Positions 26,153 to 33,879 of a DNA stretch of 45,445 bases are shown in pieces. Below the pieces are notes generated by a model. It was not told the origin of the DNA and ran no database searches. It saw only the letters and a program-made list of their open reading frames with translations. Numbering within the stretch: the first letter of the stretch is position 1; each line of letters starts with the position of its first letter. The DNA is from Candidatus Gastranaerophilales bacterium (GTDB taxonomy: Bacteria > Cyanobacteriota > Vampirovibrionia > Gastranaerophilales > Gastranaerophilaceae). Position numbers and translations under genes: made by a program. The DNA is taken from the NCBI GenBank assembly GCA_944326515.1, contig CALVEI010000010.1:1-45445 (forward strand), read 5' to 3'.

Positions 26153-26193
26153 CTAACTGTTACTTGATAATAAATGTTTAGATAGTAAAACAT

Positions 26194-26287
26194 AAAAAAC
26201 GCAGGTCAGAAAACTTTTAAACCAAGCCACTAAAAAAATTTTTTTTATCGCAACCTAATTGGAATTTCCTGGATGTTAACTGCCTGC
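26194..26287 (-). ncRNA. Candidate small structured RNA with terminator
   Basis: Read on the minus strand, GCAGGCAG (26287-26280) pairs with CTG-A-CCTGC (26209-26201), followed at once by a G and six T (26199-26194). Inside, CCAA...GTTGC...TAAAAAAA pairs with TTTTTTTA...GTGGC...TTGG to give a long imperfect hairpin, leaving a bubble that contains CCAGGAAATT. An ATTATATA-like -10 lies just upstream of the 5' end. It is not 4.5S RNA (no GGAAGGAAGCAG loop), and it is short for 6S RNA. The region lies after leuB and after the radical-SAM-like gene, so it could instead be an elaborate 3' terminator. Confidence 0.4.
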
Positions 26288-26340
26288 ATGTATATAATTC
26301 CCAAATTAGGGACTTTCTAAACATTTTTTTTGAAAATTGT

Positions 26341-27426
26341 TTAATTTCTTAACAATTCATTCACGATTAAATTACCAATTCGTGATGTTGTTGTTAATTC
26401 TGTCCCTTGGGTATAGATATCTTTAGTTCTATATCCTTTTTGAAGTACTTTTTTAACTGCATTTTCTATATCTTTAGCCGCGTCATCTAATGAAAAACTG
26501 TATTTTAACATCATTGCTGCAGATAGTATAGTCGCAATAGGGTTAGCAATATTTTGACCTTTTATATCAGGAGCTGAGCCATGGATGGGTTCGTACATAC
26601 CAAGTTTTGTGTCTGATAGGCTTGCACTTGGTAGCATACCCAAAGACCCTGGTAGCATTGATGCTTCATCAGAAAGAATGTCTCCAAAAATATTCCCAGT
26701 TACAATAACATCAAATTGTTTAGGATTCCTTATAAGCTGCATAGCTGCGTTATCTACATACATATGTGTTAATTCAACTTCCGGATATTCTTTTGAAATA
26801 TTTGTTATGATTTCTCTCCATAGTCTGGAACAGTCTAGTACGTTTGCCTTGTCAACAGAGCAAAGTTTTTTATTTCTTTTCATTGCTGTTTTAAAAGCAA
26901 CATGAGCTATTCTTTCAATTTCATTTTCATAATATATCATGTTATTGAAACCGGCTTTTTTTCCATTAACTGTTTCTATTCCTCTTGGCTCTCCAAAGTA
27001 AACATCACCTGTTAGTTCTCTTACTACCATAATATCAACACCTCTTATGATTTCAGGTTTTAGTGTTGATGAATCAATTAGTTCGTCAAAAACAACAGCA
27101 GGTCTAAGATTTGCAAAAAGATTGAGTGCTTTTCTTATTCCAAGCAGTGCTTTTTCTGGTCTTACTTGTGGAGGGAGTGTGTCATATTTCCAATCTCCTA
27201 CTGCTCCAAGAAACACAGCATCTGATTTTTTTGCAAGTTCTATGGTTGAATCAGGTAAAGGTGTCTTGTATTCGTCATAGGCACAGCCTCCGATAAGAGC
27301 GTGTTCAAACTCAAAGTTTATTTCTCCCTTATATTTTTCTTGTACTGCTTTTAGTACGTTAACACCTTCTTGTATTATTTCTGGGCCTACTCCATCACCT
27401 GGTAAAACAGCAATTTTATGAATCAT
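26341..27426 (-). CDS. leuB: 3-isopropylmalate dehydrogenase
   Basis: 361 residues. It oxidatively decarboxylates 3-isopropylmalate with NAD+ in leucine synthesis. [15 protein letters not shown] opens the chain, [23 protein letters not shown] contains the substrate-contacting arginines, and the metal/NAD region [24 protein letters not shown] and [19 protein letters not shown] follow. TAAGGAG precedes the ATG. It follows leuD by 23 bp, so leuD-leuB is one operon. leuA and leuC are not in the window. Confidence 0.96.
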   Translation of the reverse strand: MIHKIAVLPGDGVGPEIIQEGVNVLKAVQEKYKGEINFEFEHALIGGCAYDEYKTPLPDSTIELAKKSDAVFLGAVGDWKYDTLPPQVRPEKALLGIRKALNLFANLRPAVVFDELIDSSTLKPEIIRGVDIMVVRELTGDVYFGEPRGIETVNGKKAGFNNMIYYENEIERIAHVAFKTAMKRNKKLCSVDKANVLDCSRLWREIITNISKEYPEVELTHMYVDNAAMQLIRNPKQFDVIVTGNIFGDILSDEASMLPGSLGMLPSASLSDTKLGMYEPIHGSAPDIKGQNIANPIATILSAAMMLKYSFSLDDAAKDIENAVKKVLQKGYRTKDIYTQGTELTTTSRIGNLIVNELLRN

Positions 27427-27449
27427 AAATTAAACTCCTTATTTTAAAA

Positions 27450-27950
27450 TTAGACTCCAAGTTTCTTTTTTGTGTAGTTAATTAATCCGCCTTGTGCTAT
27501 TAAATCTTGGATTTCTTTTGGGTATTTTTCGCAAACATATTCTTTGTTTTTAGTTATGTTTTTAATTATGCCATTGTGTAAATCAACGCTTATTTTATCA
27601 CCTTTTTGTGCGTCGTCGGCTACTTCTTTATTTTCAAGAATTGGAAGTCCAATATTTATTGCATTTCTGAAAAATATGCGAGCAAAAGATTTTGCAATTA
27701 CAACAGAAACTCCACTGGCTTTGATAGCAATAGGTGCGTGTTCTCTTGAGCTGCCACAACCAAAATTTTCTCCGGCAATTATTATGTCACCATGCTTTAC
27801 GCTTTTTGCAAAAGAGTTGTCGATATCTTCTAAACAGTGGCTTGCGAGTTCTTTTTCGTCAGATGTGTTTAAATATCGAGCTGGTATTATAACATCAGTA
27901 TCAACATTGTCATCATATTTCCAACAATTTCCTACAAGTGGTGTATTCAT
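27450..27950 (-). CDS. leuD: 3-isopropylmalate dehydratase small subunit
   Basis: 166 residues from ATG 27948-27950 (GGAG seven bases upstream; a TTG two codons earlier is less likely). With LeuC it isomerises 2- to 3-isopropylmalate. The swivelling-domain features are evident: [14 protein letters not shown] near the N-terminus, [14 protein letters not shown] around residues 61-74, and [19 protein letters not shown]. The size and lack of a [4Fe-4S] cysteine triad fit the small subunit. Confidence 0.95.
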   Translation of the reverse strand: MNTPLVGNCWKYDDNVDTDVIIPARYLNTSDEKELASHCLEDIDNSFAKSVKHGDIIIAGENFGCGSSREHAPIAIKASGVSVVIAKSFARIFFRNAINIGLPILENKEVADDAQKGDKISVDLHNGIIKNITKNKEYVCEKYPKEIQDLIAQGGLINYTKKKLGV

Positions 27951-28043
27951 GGTCAATCTCCATTTACAAATATTTCAAAATATACTATATATAATAATAT
28001 AAAATTTATCTGTTTGTGATACAAAAAAGAAGGAGATTTGAAG

Positions 28044-28259
28044 ATGAATTATTACATTGGCGAAGCTGCTGGAAAAGTTTACGAATTTTTAGCTGATCAA
28101 AAAAACAACGAAGCTACTATTTCTAAATTAGAAAAAGAATTAGACTTGAACCAAAACTTTGTTTCTATGGGTATTGGTTGGTTAGCTCAAGAAGGTAAAG
28201 CTGATCTTTCTGGTAAAGGTGCTAGAACAAAAGTTAGATTAATCGAAGAAGTTAAGTAG
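28044..28259 (+). CDS. Winged helix-turn-helix protein (DUF2582-like), copy 1
   Basis: 71 residues from ATG 28044, eight bases after AAGGAG. A TTG six bases earlier would be too close to that site. The sequence MNYYIGEAAGKVYEFLADQK, NNEATISKLEKELDLNQNFV, then SMGIGWLAQEGKADLSGKG fits a small winged-helix domain in which the last part forms the wing (TKVRLIEEV). I connect it to the DUF2582 winged-helix family from memory. It is followed by its own terminator and by a near-identical paralog, each with separate signals. A DNA-binding or protein-binding role is likely; targets unknown. Confidence 0.85.
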   Translation: MNYYIGEAAGKVYEFLADQKNNEATISKLEKELDLNQNFVSMGIGWLAQEGKADLSGKGARTKVRLIEEVK

Positions 28260-28279
28260 TTCGTATTAAAATAATTATG

Positions 28280-28314
28280 AAGAGAGCAAGTTTTATTACT
28301 TGCTCTCTTTTTTG
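28280..28314 (+). terminator. Terminator after wHTH copy 1
   Basis: AAGAGAGCAAG (28280-28290) pairs with CTTGCTCTCTT (28299-28309) around an eight-base loop, then a T-run. The stem core AGAGCAAG recurs in the terminator of copy 2, so the duplication included the 3' flank. Confidence 0.88.
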
Positions 28315-28333
28315 TAATTTTTATATAATTTAT

Positions 28334-28362
28334 ATGACAAGTTTAAAAAAATTTGATACAAT
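28334..28362 (+). promoter_or_regulatory. Promoter of wHTH copy 2
   Basis: ATGACA (28334-28339) and TACAAT (28357-28362) are separated by 17 bases, about 50 bases upstream of ATG 28413. This gives the second copy independent expression. Confidence 0.55.
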
Positions 28363-28412
28363 AAACTCGTTATAAAATTTATCTTTATAAATTAGAAGAA
28401 GGAGATTTGGAT

Positions 28413-28628
28413 ATGAATTATTACATTGGCGAAGCTGCTGGAAAAGTTTACGAATTTTTAGCTGATCAAAAAAACAATGAAGCTACTATTTCTAAAATGA
28501 AAAAAGATTTAGATTTAGATCAAAACTTTGTTTCTATGGGTATTGGTTGGTTAGCTGGTGAAGGTAAAATTGATCTTGCAGGTAAAGGAGAAAGAACTAA
28601 AGTTAGATTGGTTGATGAAATTCAATAA
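28413..28628 (+). CDS. Winged helix-turn-helix protein (DUF2582-like), copy 2
   Basis: 71 residues from ATG 28413 after AAGGAG. Residues 1-28 are identical to copy 1, and the first 66 bases of the two reading frames are almost unchanged at the DNA level. Differences cluster in the recognition-helix/wing half: KMKKDLDLD for KLEKELDLN, GEGKIDLAGKGE for QEGKADLSGKGA. Its own promoter lies upstream and its own terminator downstream. The pattern suggests a recent tandem duplication or gene conversion, with divergence where binding specificity would be set. Confidence 0.85.
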   Translation: MNYYIGEAAGKVYEFLADQKNNEATISKMKKDLDLDQNFVSMGIGWLAGEGKIDLAGKGERTKVRLVDEIQ

Positions 28629-28654
28629 TTAAATTTAGTTTTTAGCTAAAAGAT

Positions 28655-28687
28655 AAAAAGAGCAAGGTTTATACTTGCTCTTTTTTT
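28655..28687 (+). terminator. Terminator after wHTH copy 2
   Basis: AAAAAGAGCAAG (28655-28666) pairs with CTTGCTC plus T's (28674-28685) around a seven-base loop, then more T. Confidence 0.88.
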
Positions 28688-28708
28688 ATCAAAATTTAGT
28701 TTTATTTT

Positions 28709-28717
28709 TGCTAAAAT
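28709..28717 (+). promoter_or_regulatory. Extended -10 of trpB promoter
   Basis: TG-C-TAAAAT (28709-28717) preceded by a T-rich stretch, 26 bases before the trpB start. The tyrS upstream region has the same form: T-rich, then TGCTACAAT at 29992-30000. No clear -35 in either case. Confidence 0.45.
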
Positions 28718-28743
28718 AGTCTTATGTCAATTAAGGAGTAGAT

Positions 28744-29946
28744 ATGTTTGTAAAAAATCTAAATTATAACTTACCAGATAAAGATGGTTTTTTTGGAGAA
28801 TTTGGCGGAGCTTTTGTGCCTGAGGATTTTAAAAAAGTTTTAACAAGACTCAATGACGAGTTTGAAAAAGCAATCAATGATGAAAAATTTTTGGACGAAG
28901 TTTACTCCTTGTTAAAGGATTATTCAGGACGTCCGACTCCTTTGTATTTTGCTAAAAATTTAACTAATTACTACGGAAAAGGAAAAATTTATTTAAAAAG
29001 AGAAGACCTTAATCATACAGGCGCGCATAAAATAAATAACGTAATTGGTCAGGCGTTATTGGCCAAAAGAATGGGTGCTAAAAAAGTTATTGCTGAAACA
29101 GGTGCAGGTCAGCACGGTGTTGCATCTGCTACTGCAGCGACTTTGCTTGGTTTGCAATGCGACGTTTTTATGGGCGAAAAGGATATTATTCGCCAGCACT
29201 TGAATGTTGAAAGAATGAAGCTTCTCGGTGCAAAAGTTCATTCGGTTGATACTGGAACAAAAACGCTTTCTGATGCGTGTGATGCTGCAATAGATTATTG
29301 GATAAGACACAGTGATGAAGTCTTTTATATTCTCGGCTCAGCAGTGGGGCCTCATCCTTATCCTAAAATTGTAAGATTTTTCCAATCTGTGATCGGCAAT
29401 GAAATTAAACATCAGTGTCTTGAAAAAGAAGGCAGACTTCCTAATTATGTGTTGGCTTGTATCGGTGGTGGTAGTAATGCAATAGGTGCATTCCACGCTT
29501 TTATGGATAATCCTGAAGTGAAACTTATTGGACTTGAAGCTGCAGGTGAAGGAGTGGAAACAGAAAAGACTGCTGCTAGTTTAGCTAAAGGCAAAAAGAT
29601 GATTTTACACGGTAAACGTCAGTATGTTTTATGCGATAAAGACGGAAATATTGGAGAATCTTATTCAATTTCTGCAGGTCTTGATTACCCCGGGTGTGGT
29701 CCTGAACACTGCTATTTGCATGATACCGAGCTTGCAAAATATGAACCGATTACCGATGACGAAGCTGTGCAGGCGTTTGCAAGACTCTCTCGTTTGGAAG
29801 GTATTATTCCAGCGATAGAATCCGCTCACGCTGTGGCTTATTTAGAAAAATTAATGCCGACAACAAATGCTGACGATATAGTGGTTGTAAATTTATCCGG
29901 TCGTGGAGATAAAGACACTGAAAGATTGTTGCAACTTTTAGTTTAA
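28744..29946 (+). CDS. trpB: Tryptophan synthase beta chain
   Basis: 400 residues. A PLP enzyme that condenses indole with serine. GFFGEFGGAFVPE near the N-terminus and LKREDLNHTGAHKINN with the PLP lysine at Lys96 are diagnostic, as are ETGAGQHGVA, GGGSNAIG (phosphate-binding) and EGIIPAIESAHA near the end. It is the classical TrpB1 length. AAGGAG is seven bases upstream. No trpA or other trp gene is adjacent, so the alpha subunit must be encoded elsewhere. Confidence 0.97.
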   Translation: MFVKNLNYNLPDKDGFFGEFGGAFVPEDFKKVLTRLNDEFEKAINDEKFLDEVYSLLKDYSGRPTPLYFAKNLTNYYGKGKIYLKREDLNHTGAHKINNVIGQALLAKRMGAKKVIAETGAGQHGVASATAATLLGLQCDVFMGEKDIIRQHLNVERMKLLGAKVHSVDTGTKTLSDACDAAIDYWIRHSDEVFYILGSAVGPHPYPKIVRFFQSVIGNEIKHQCLEKEGRLPNYVLACIGGGSNAIGAFHAFMDNPEVKLIGLEAAGEGVETEKTAASLAKGKKMILHGKRQYVLCDKDGNIGESYSISAGLDYPGCGPEHCYLHDTELAKYEPITDDEAVQAFARLSRLEGIIPAIESAHAVAYLEKLMPTTNADDIVVVNLSGRGDKDTERLLQLLV

Positions 29947-30032
29947 GCATATATGAGTGTAAATTATTTATTTCTACCACTTTTTTATTTTTGCTACAAT
30001 ATTTGTAAATAACTGAACAGAGGATTTGATTA

Positions 30033-31259
30033 ATGGAAGAAAGATTTCAACTAAAAGAAGAATTTATAAAACAGGCACAAGAAATTTCCAGAGGTGCAGA
30101 ACTTTTGCCTGGAGGTGTTAAAGAGCTTGCAATAAAATTGCAAAAATCTAAAGAATCAGGCAAACCGATAAGAGTTAAACTTGGAATGGATCCAACTCGT
30201 CCTGACTTACACCTTGGTCATACTGTTGTTATGAAAAAACTTAAGAAATTTCAAGAGCTTGGTCACCAAATAGTTCTTTTGGTTGGTGGTGCTACAGCAA
30301 TGGTCGGAGACCCTTCTGGAAAATCAGAAACGAGACCTGCATTAAGCAAAGAACAGGTTGAAGAAAACGCAAAAACATATTTTGAACAAATGTCAAAGGT
30401 TTTGGATACTTCAAAAGCTGAGGTGGTTAATAACGCAGATTGGTTACATCCAATGCAATTGACTGATTTGCTAAAATTAGCTTCTCAGGTAACAGTTGCT
30501 CAGATGATGACTCGTGATGACTTTGCAAAAAGATATGCAGATGGTAAACCAATTTCTATACACGAATTTTTCTATCCTCTAATGCAAGCTTATGATTCAG
30601 TTGCAATAGATGCTGATATTGAATTAGGTGGTACTGACCAAAGATTCAATGTTCTTTTGGGTAGAGAAATTCAAACAGCTTATGGAAAGCCAAACCCTCA
30701 AATGGTTATGCTTTTGCCATTGATTGAAGGTACTGATGGCTTGGTAAAAATGTCTAAAACATATCCTGAACACTGTATTTCTTTAACTGACAGTGCTAAA
30801 GATATGTATGGAAAATTAATGTCTATACCTGATACTTTGATTGTTAAATATTTTAGTCTATTAACAGATATTTCTGATGAAGAATTAAAACAAATTGAAG
30901 AACGCTTAAAAACTGAAAACCCTCGTGATATTAAAATGCAATTAGCTTATACAATCACTAACGAATATCATAGTGATGAAGAAACAAAAAAAGCTCAAGA
31001 CGAATTTGTTAACGTAGTTCAAAACAAAGGTATTCCTGAGGATATTCCTTCATTTAAAATGACAGAAGACAAAAATATTCTAGATTTATTATTAGAGCTA
31101 GGTTTTGTTTCAAGTAAAGGTGAGGCAAAAAGACTTATTGCCGGTGGTGGTGTAAAACTCGACAATGAAAAAGTTTCTGATATAGCTCTTGTGGTCTCTG
31201 TACCAACTGAACCTAAAGTGCTACAATCAGGTAAACGTAAATTCATGAGGCTTGTTTAA
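30033..31259 (+). CDS. tyrS: Tyrosyl-tRNA synthetase
   Basis: 408 residues. It charges tRNA-Tyr. The class I motif HLGH is at 60-63 (PDLHLGHTVV) and KMSKT at 239-243, where the last Ser of KMSKS is Thr. The C-terminal S4-type RNA-binding domain is visible as LLLELGFVSSKGEAKRLIAGGGVKLDN. VGGATAMVGDPSGKSETR is typical of the bacterial enzymes. AGAGGA precedes the ATG. The stop overlaps the cysK start by one base (TAATG), giving an unusual tyrS-cysK-cysE operon. Confidence 0.96.
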   Translation: MEERFQLKEEFIKQAQEISRGAELLPGGVKELAIKLQKSKESGKPIRVKLGMDPTRPDLHLGHTVVMKKLKKFQELGHQIVLLVGGATAMVGDPSGKSETRPALSKEQVEENAKTYFEQMSKVLDTSKAEVVNNADWLHPMQLTDLLKLASQVTVAQMMTRDDFAKRYADGKPISIHEFFYPLMQAYDSVAIDADIELGGTDQRFNVLLGREIQTAYGKPNPQMVMLLPLIEGTDGLVKMSKTYPEHCISLTDSAKDMYGKLMSIPDTLIVKYFSLLTDISDEELKQIEERLKTENPRDIKMQLAYTITNEYHSDEETKKAQDEFVNVVQNKGIPEDIPSFKMTEDKNILDLLLELGFVSSKGEAKRLIAGGGVKLDNEKVSDIALVVSVPTEPKVLQSGKRKFMRLV

Positions 31260-32179
31260 TGTCAAAAATTCATAATAATATTCTTGAGCTTGTTGGAAAT
31301 ACTCCAATGGTATTTCTTAACAAGCTAAATGACGGTTACGCAAAAGTTGCTGTGAAGCTTGAGTTTTTTAACCCTGCTAATTCAGTCAAGGATAGACCGG
31401 CTCTGTTTATGATTGAACAGGCTGAAAAAGAAGGTTTGATTGACAATGATACTGTGATTATTGAACCTACAAGCGGTAATACTGGTATAGGGCTTGCTCT
31501 TGTATGTGCAGTAAAAGGGTACAGGTTGATTCTTACAATGCCAGAAAATATGAGTATGGAAAGAAGAAAGATGCTCCAAGGTTATGGAGCAGAGGTCGTT
31601 TTAACTCCTGCTCAAGCAGGCATGAAAGGTGCTGTTAATGAGGCAATAAAACTTTCTGAATTAATTGAAAAAAGTTTTATACCTTCTCAGTTCTCAAATC
31701 CTTACAATCCTGAAAGCCATGTTCATTCTACTGCAGAAGAAATTTGGGAACAGAGTGACGGAAAAGTTGATATTTTCGTTGCGTCTTTTGGTACTGGCGG
31801 AACAGTTTCAGGAGTTGGTAAAGGTTTGAAAGCCAAAAATAAAAATATACAGATTGTTGGTGTTGAACCTGATGAAAGCCCGCTTGTTTCTCAAGGAATT
31901 GCTGGCCAACATGGAATCCAAGGTATAGGGGCAAATTTTGTGCCAAAGAATTTTGACAGAACATATGTTGATAATGTAATGACTGTTGCTACCAAAAACT
32001 CTTTTGAAACTGCAAAATTACTTTCAAGAAAAGAGGGTATTTGTTGCGGTATATCTTCAGGTGCTAATGTATTTGCAGCTTTAGAACTGTCTCGAAAACC
32101 TGAAAATAAAGACAAACTTATCGTTACAGTTATTTGTGATTATGGAGAAAGATATATATCTACTCCCCTATTTAATTAA
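31259..32179 (+). CDS. cysK: Cysteine synthase (O-acetylserine sulfhydrylase)
   Basis: 306 residues. It makes cysteine from O-acetylserine and sulfide with PLP. Lys44, in NPANSVKDRPA, is the PLP lysine. EPTSGNTGIGLA is the substrate-binding loop, GTGGTVSGVGKGLK binds the cofactor phosphate, and the C-terminus has CDYGERYISTPLF. Translation is coupled to tyrS by TAATG, and cysE follows 12 bases later, so both cysteine-synthesis steps are produced together. The C-terminus of CysE can bind CysK in other bacteria. Confidence 0.96.
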   Translation: MSKIHNNILELVGNTPMVFLNKLNDGYAKVAVKLEFFNPANSVKDRPALFMIEQAEKEGLIDNDTVIIEPTSGNTGIGLALVCAVKGYRLILTMPENMSMERRKMLQGYGAEVVLTPAQAGMKGAVNEAIKLSELIEKSFIPSQFSNPYNPESHVHSTAEEIWEQSDGKVDIFVASFGTGGTVSGVGKGLKAKNKNIQIVGVEPDESPLVSQGIAGQHGIQGIGANFVPKNFDRTYVDNVMTVATKNSFETAKLLSRKEGICCGISSGANVFAALELSRKPENKDKLIVTVICDYGERYISTPLFN

Positions 32180-32191
32180 GAAAGATGATAT

Positions 32192-32854
32192 ATGCTTTTA
32201 AAACGTGCTATTGAACAAATTAAAGAAGATATTAAAACTATTTATGATAAAGATCCGGCGGCCGGTAACATTGTAGAGGTTTTTTTGTGTTACCCGGGGT
32301 TACACGCACTTATCTCTCATAGGGTTGCTCACAAACTCAGATATTGGGGAATTCCTGTTATTCCACGTTTGATTTCTTATTGGAGCAGAATATTTACAGG
32401 TATTGAAATTCACCCTGGAGCAAGAATTGGTAGAAGATTTTTTATTGACCATGGTATGGGTGTTGTAATTGGTGAAACAACCTATATTGGTGATGATGTT
32501 CTTTTATACCAAGGTGTGACTCTTGGTGGTACAGGTAAAGAACATGGAAAACGTCACCCTACAGTTGAAGACAATGTTATTGTTGGTGCTGGAGCCAAAG
32601 TCCTTGGTAATCTTACTATTGGCAAAAATTCCAGAATCGGAGCAGGCTCCGTTGTAGTTGATGATGTTCCAGCCGATTCCACAGTAGTAGGGATACCTGG
32701 CAGAGTCGTTCATCAGCGTGTTATGGTTGATGGTCAATTGCAGCATAACAGGCTCCCTGACCCCGTAAAATGTCAGTTGAACAGGCTCACTTATGAGGTT
32801 GCGGAAATTAAAGAGAAGCTTAACATAACCACATCAGGAAAGACTGATTGTTAA
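32192..32854 (+). CDS. cysE: Serine O-acetyltransferase
   Basis: 220 residues. It acetylates serine from acetyl-CoA, supplying CysK. DIKTIYDKDPAA and YPGLHALISHRVAHKL begin the short helical domain; the hexapeptide beta-helix follows with IEIHPGARIGRRFFIDHGMGVVIGET, where the catalytic His lies. The tail continues well past the beta-helix. It is the shorter type seen in Gram-positives and cyanobacteria, not the longer E. coli type. Last gene of the operon. The upstream AAGAAAG is a weak ribosome binding site. Confidence 0.95.
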   Translation: MLLKRAIEQIKEDIKTIYDKDPAAGNIVEVFLCYPGLHALISHRVAHKLRYWGIPVIPRLISYWSRIFTGIEIHPGARIGRRFFIDHGMGVVIGETTYIGDDVLLYQGVTLGGTGKEHGKRHPTVEDNVIVGAGAKVLGNLTIGKNSRIGAGSVVVDDVPADSTVVGIPGRVVHQRVMVDGQLQHNRLPDPVKCQLNRLTYEVAEIKEKLNITTSGKTDC

Positions 32855-32918
32855 GCATAATAACTTTTTTATTTACACTTCTTAATTGATTAGACTATGT
32901 ATTTTTTGAATTTTTTTG

Positions 32919-32957
32919 TATAATGGACAGAGTAAGGGTAAGGGGATATCCCCTTTT
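32919..32957 (+). promoter_or_regulatory. Ferredoxin promoter -10 and 5' UTR palindrome
   Basis: TATAAT at 32919-32924 is a consensus -10, although no good -35 is visible. Within the predicted leader, AAGGGGATATCCCCTT (32942-32957 approximately) is a perfect 16-base palindrome followed by TTT. It could act as an operator or as a small attenuator hairpin before the AAAGGAG of the ferredoxin gene. Confidence 0.45.
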
Positions 32958-32979
32958 TCATAAAATAAAGGAGAAAACA

Positions 32980-33159
32980 ATGAAAGTAAAAATTAATGAT
33001 GGATGTATCGCTTGTGGCGCTTGCGAATCTGTATGTGATGCAGTATTTTCTATCGAAGATGTTGCTGTAGTTAACGAAGCAGCTGTTGCTGATAACGAAG
33101 ATTGCGTTAAAGAAGCTGCAGAATCTTGCCCAGTAGGCGTTATCGAAGTTGAAGAATAA
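32980..33159 (+). CDS. [4Fe-4S] monocluster ferredoxin
   Basis: 59 residues from ATG 32980, seven bases after AAAGGAG. A longer in-frame start would read through the upstream palindrome. Cys9, Cys12, Cys15 and the remote Cys50 (followed by Pro51) form one [4Fe-4S] site. The second set is not complete, so this is a one-cluster type like those of Thermotoga or Desulfovibrio, not the clostridial two-cluster type. Cys19 and Cys42 are extra and in the positions that form a disulfide in such ferredoxins. The protein is very acidic. Low-potential electron carrier; partners are not identified here. Confidence 0.93.
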   Translation: MKVKINDGCIACGACESVCDAVFSIEDVAVVNEAAVADNEDCVKEAAESCPVGVIEVEE

Positions 33160-33175
33160 TTGATTTTTCAATAAT

Positions 33176-33214
33176 AAAAACAGTCTTGAAGCTTTACATC
33201 AAGGCTGTTTTTTT
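33176..33214 (+). terminator. Ferredoxin terminator
   Basis: AAAAACAGTCTTGA (33176-33189) pairs with TCAAGGCTGTTTTT (33199-33212) with one G-T pair, around a nine-base loop, then T's. The loop contains TTTACA, which may be the -35 of nth. Confidence 0.88.
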
Positions 33215-33225
33215 GCTATAAATAA

Positions 33226-33879
33226 ATGATTATGAAAGTTAAAACTCTAAAATATGTTGATGAAATTGTTAAAGGAATAAAGGATGCAAATCTTCCTCAA
33301 AGGGATTTTGTAAAAATGATGGAAACTTTTCACGATCCTTTTAAGGTTTTGATTTGTTGTATTTTGAGCTTGCGTACAAATGACTTAACTACTTATCCAT
33401 GTTCTCTTAGAATGTTGCAATTAGGAACTACTCCAAAGGACTTTTTAAATGTCGATGTTGATACATTAGCAAAAGCTATTTATCCTGTTGGGTTTTATAA
33501 AAACAAGGCGCAACAAATTTTAGATATTTCAAAGGAGCTTGTTGAAAAATATGGCAGCAAAGTTCCTGATTCTATAGAAGAACTTATAAAATTTAAGGGA
33601 GTTGGAAGAAAAACTGCAAATTTAGTTTTAGCTAAAGGCTTTGGTATTCCTGCAATATGTGTTGATGTTCATGTTCATAGGATTTCTAACAGACTTGGTT
33701 GGGTTAAAACCAAAACGCCTGATGAAACAGAAATGGAACTAAGAAAACTCTTACCAAAAAAATATTGGCTAGATATAAATACAATACTTGTTACTTTCGG
33801 ACAAAACCTTTGTAAACCACAAAAGCCTATGTGTAATGTTTGCCCCATAAAAGAATATTGTGAAAGTTGTAATTTATAG
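33226..33879 (+). CDS. nth: Endonuclease III-like base excision DNA glycosylase
   Basis: 217 residues. A helix-hairpin-helix glycosylase/AP lyase that removes oxidised pyrimidines. The HhH motif is FKGVGRKTANLVLA (123-136) with the catalytic Lys129. Asp147 lies in VDVHVHRISNRLGW. The [4Fe-4S] ligands are C196-x6-C203-x2-C206-x5-C212. The segment LSLRTND (47-53) has Arg where E. coli Nth has the intercalating Gln, as in some other Nth subfamilies. Starts at 33226 or 33232 are both possible. No ribosome binding site is present and TATAAA lies at 33217-33222, so a very short leader is likely. The 3' end overlaps the convergent gene by six bases. Confidence 0.93.
   Translation: MIMKVKTLKYVDEIVKGIKDANLPQRDFVKMMETFHDPFKVLICCILSLRTNDLTTYPCSLRMLQLGTTPKDFLNVDVDTLAKAIYPVGFYKNKAQQILDISKELVEKYGSKVPDSIEELIKFKGVGRKTANLVLAKGFGIPAICVDVHVHRISNRLGWVKTKTPDETEMELRKLLPKKYWLDINTILVTFGQNLCKPQKPMCNVCPIKEYCESCNL

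Noticed and set aside
26201-26287. MITE or other short mobile element with terminal inverted repeats
   Set aside because: The inverted ends are imperfect, no target-site duplication is visible, and no second copy was noticed in the window; a terminator-bearing RNA explains the T-run better. Not excluded genome-wide.
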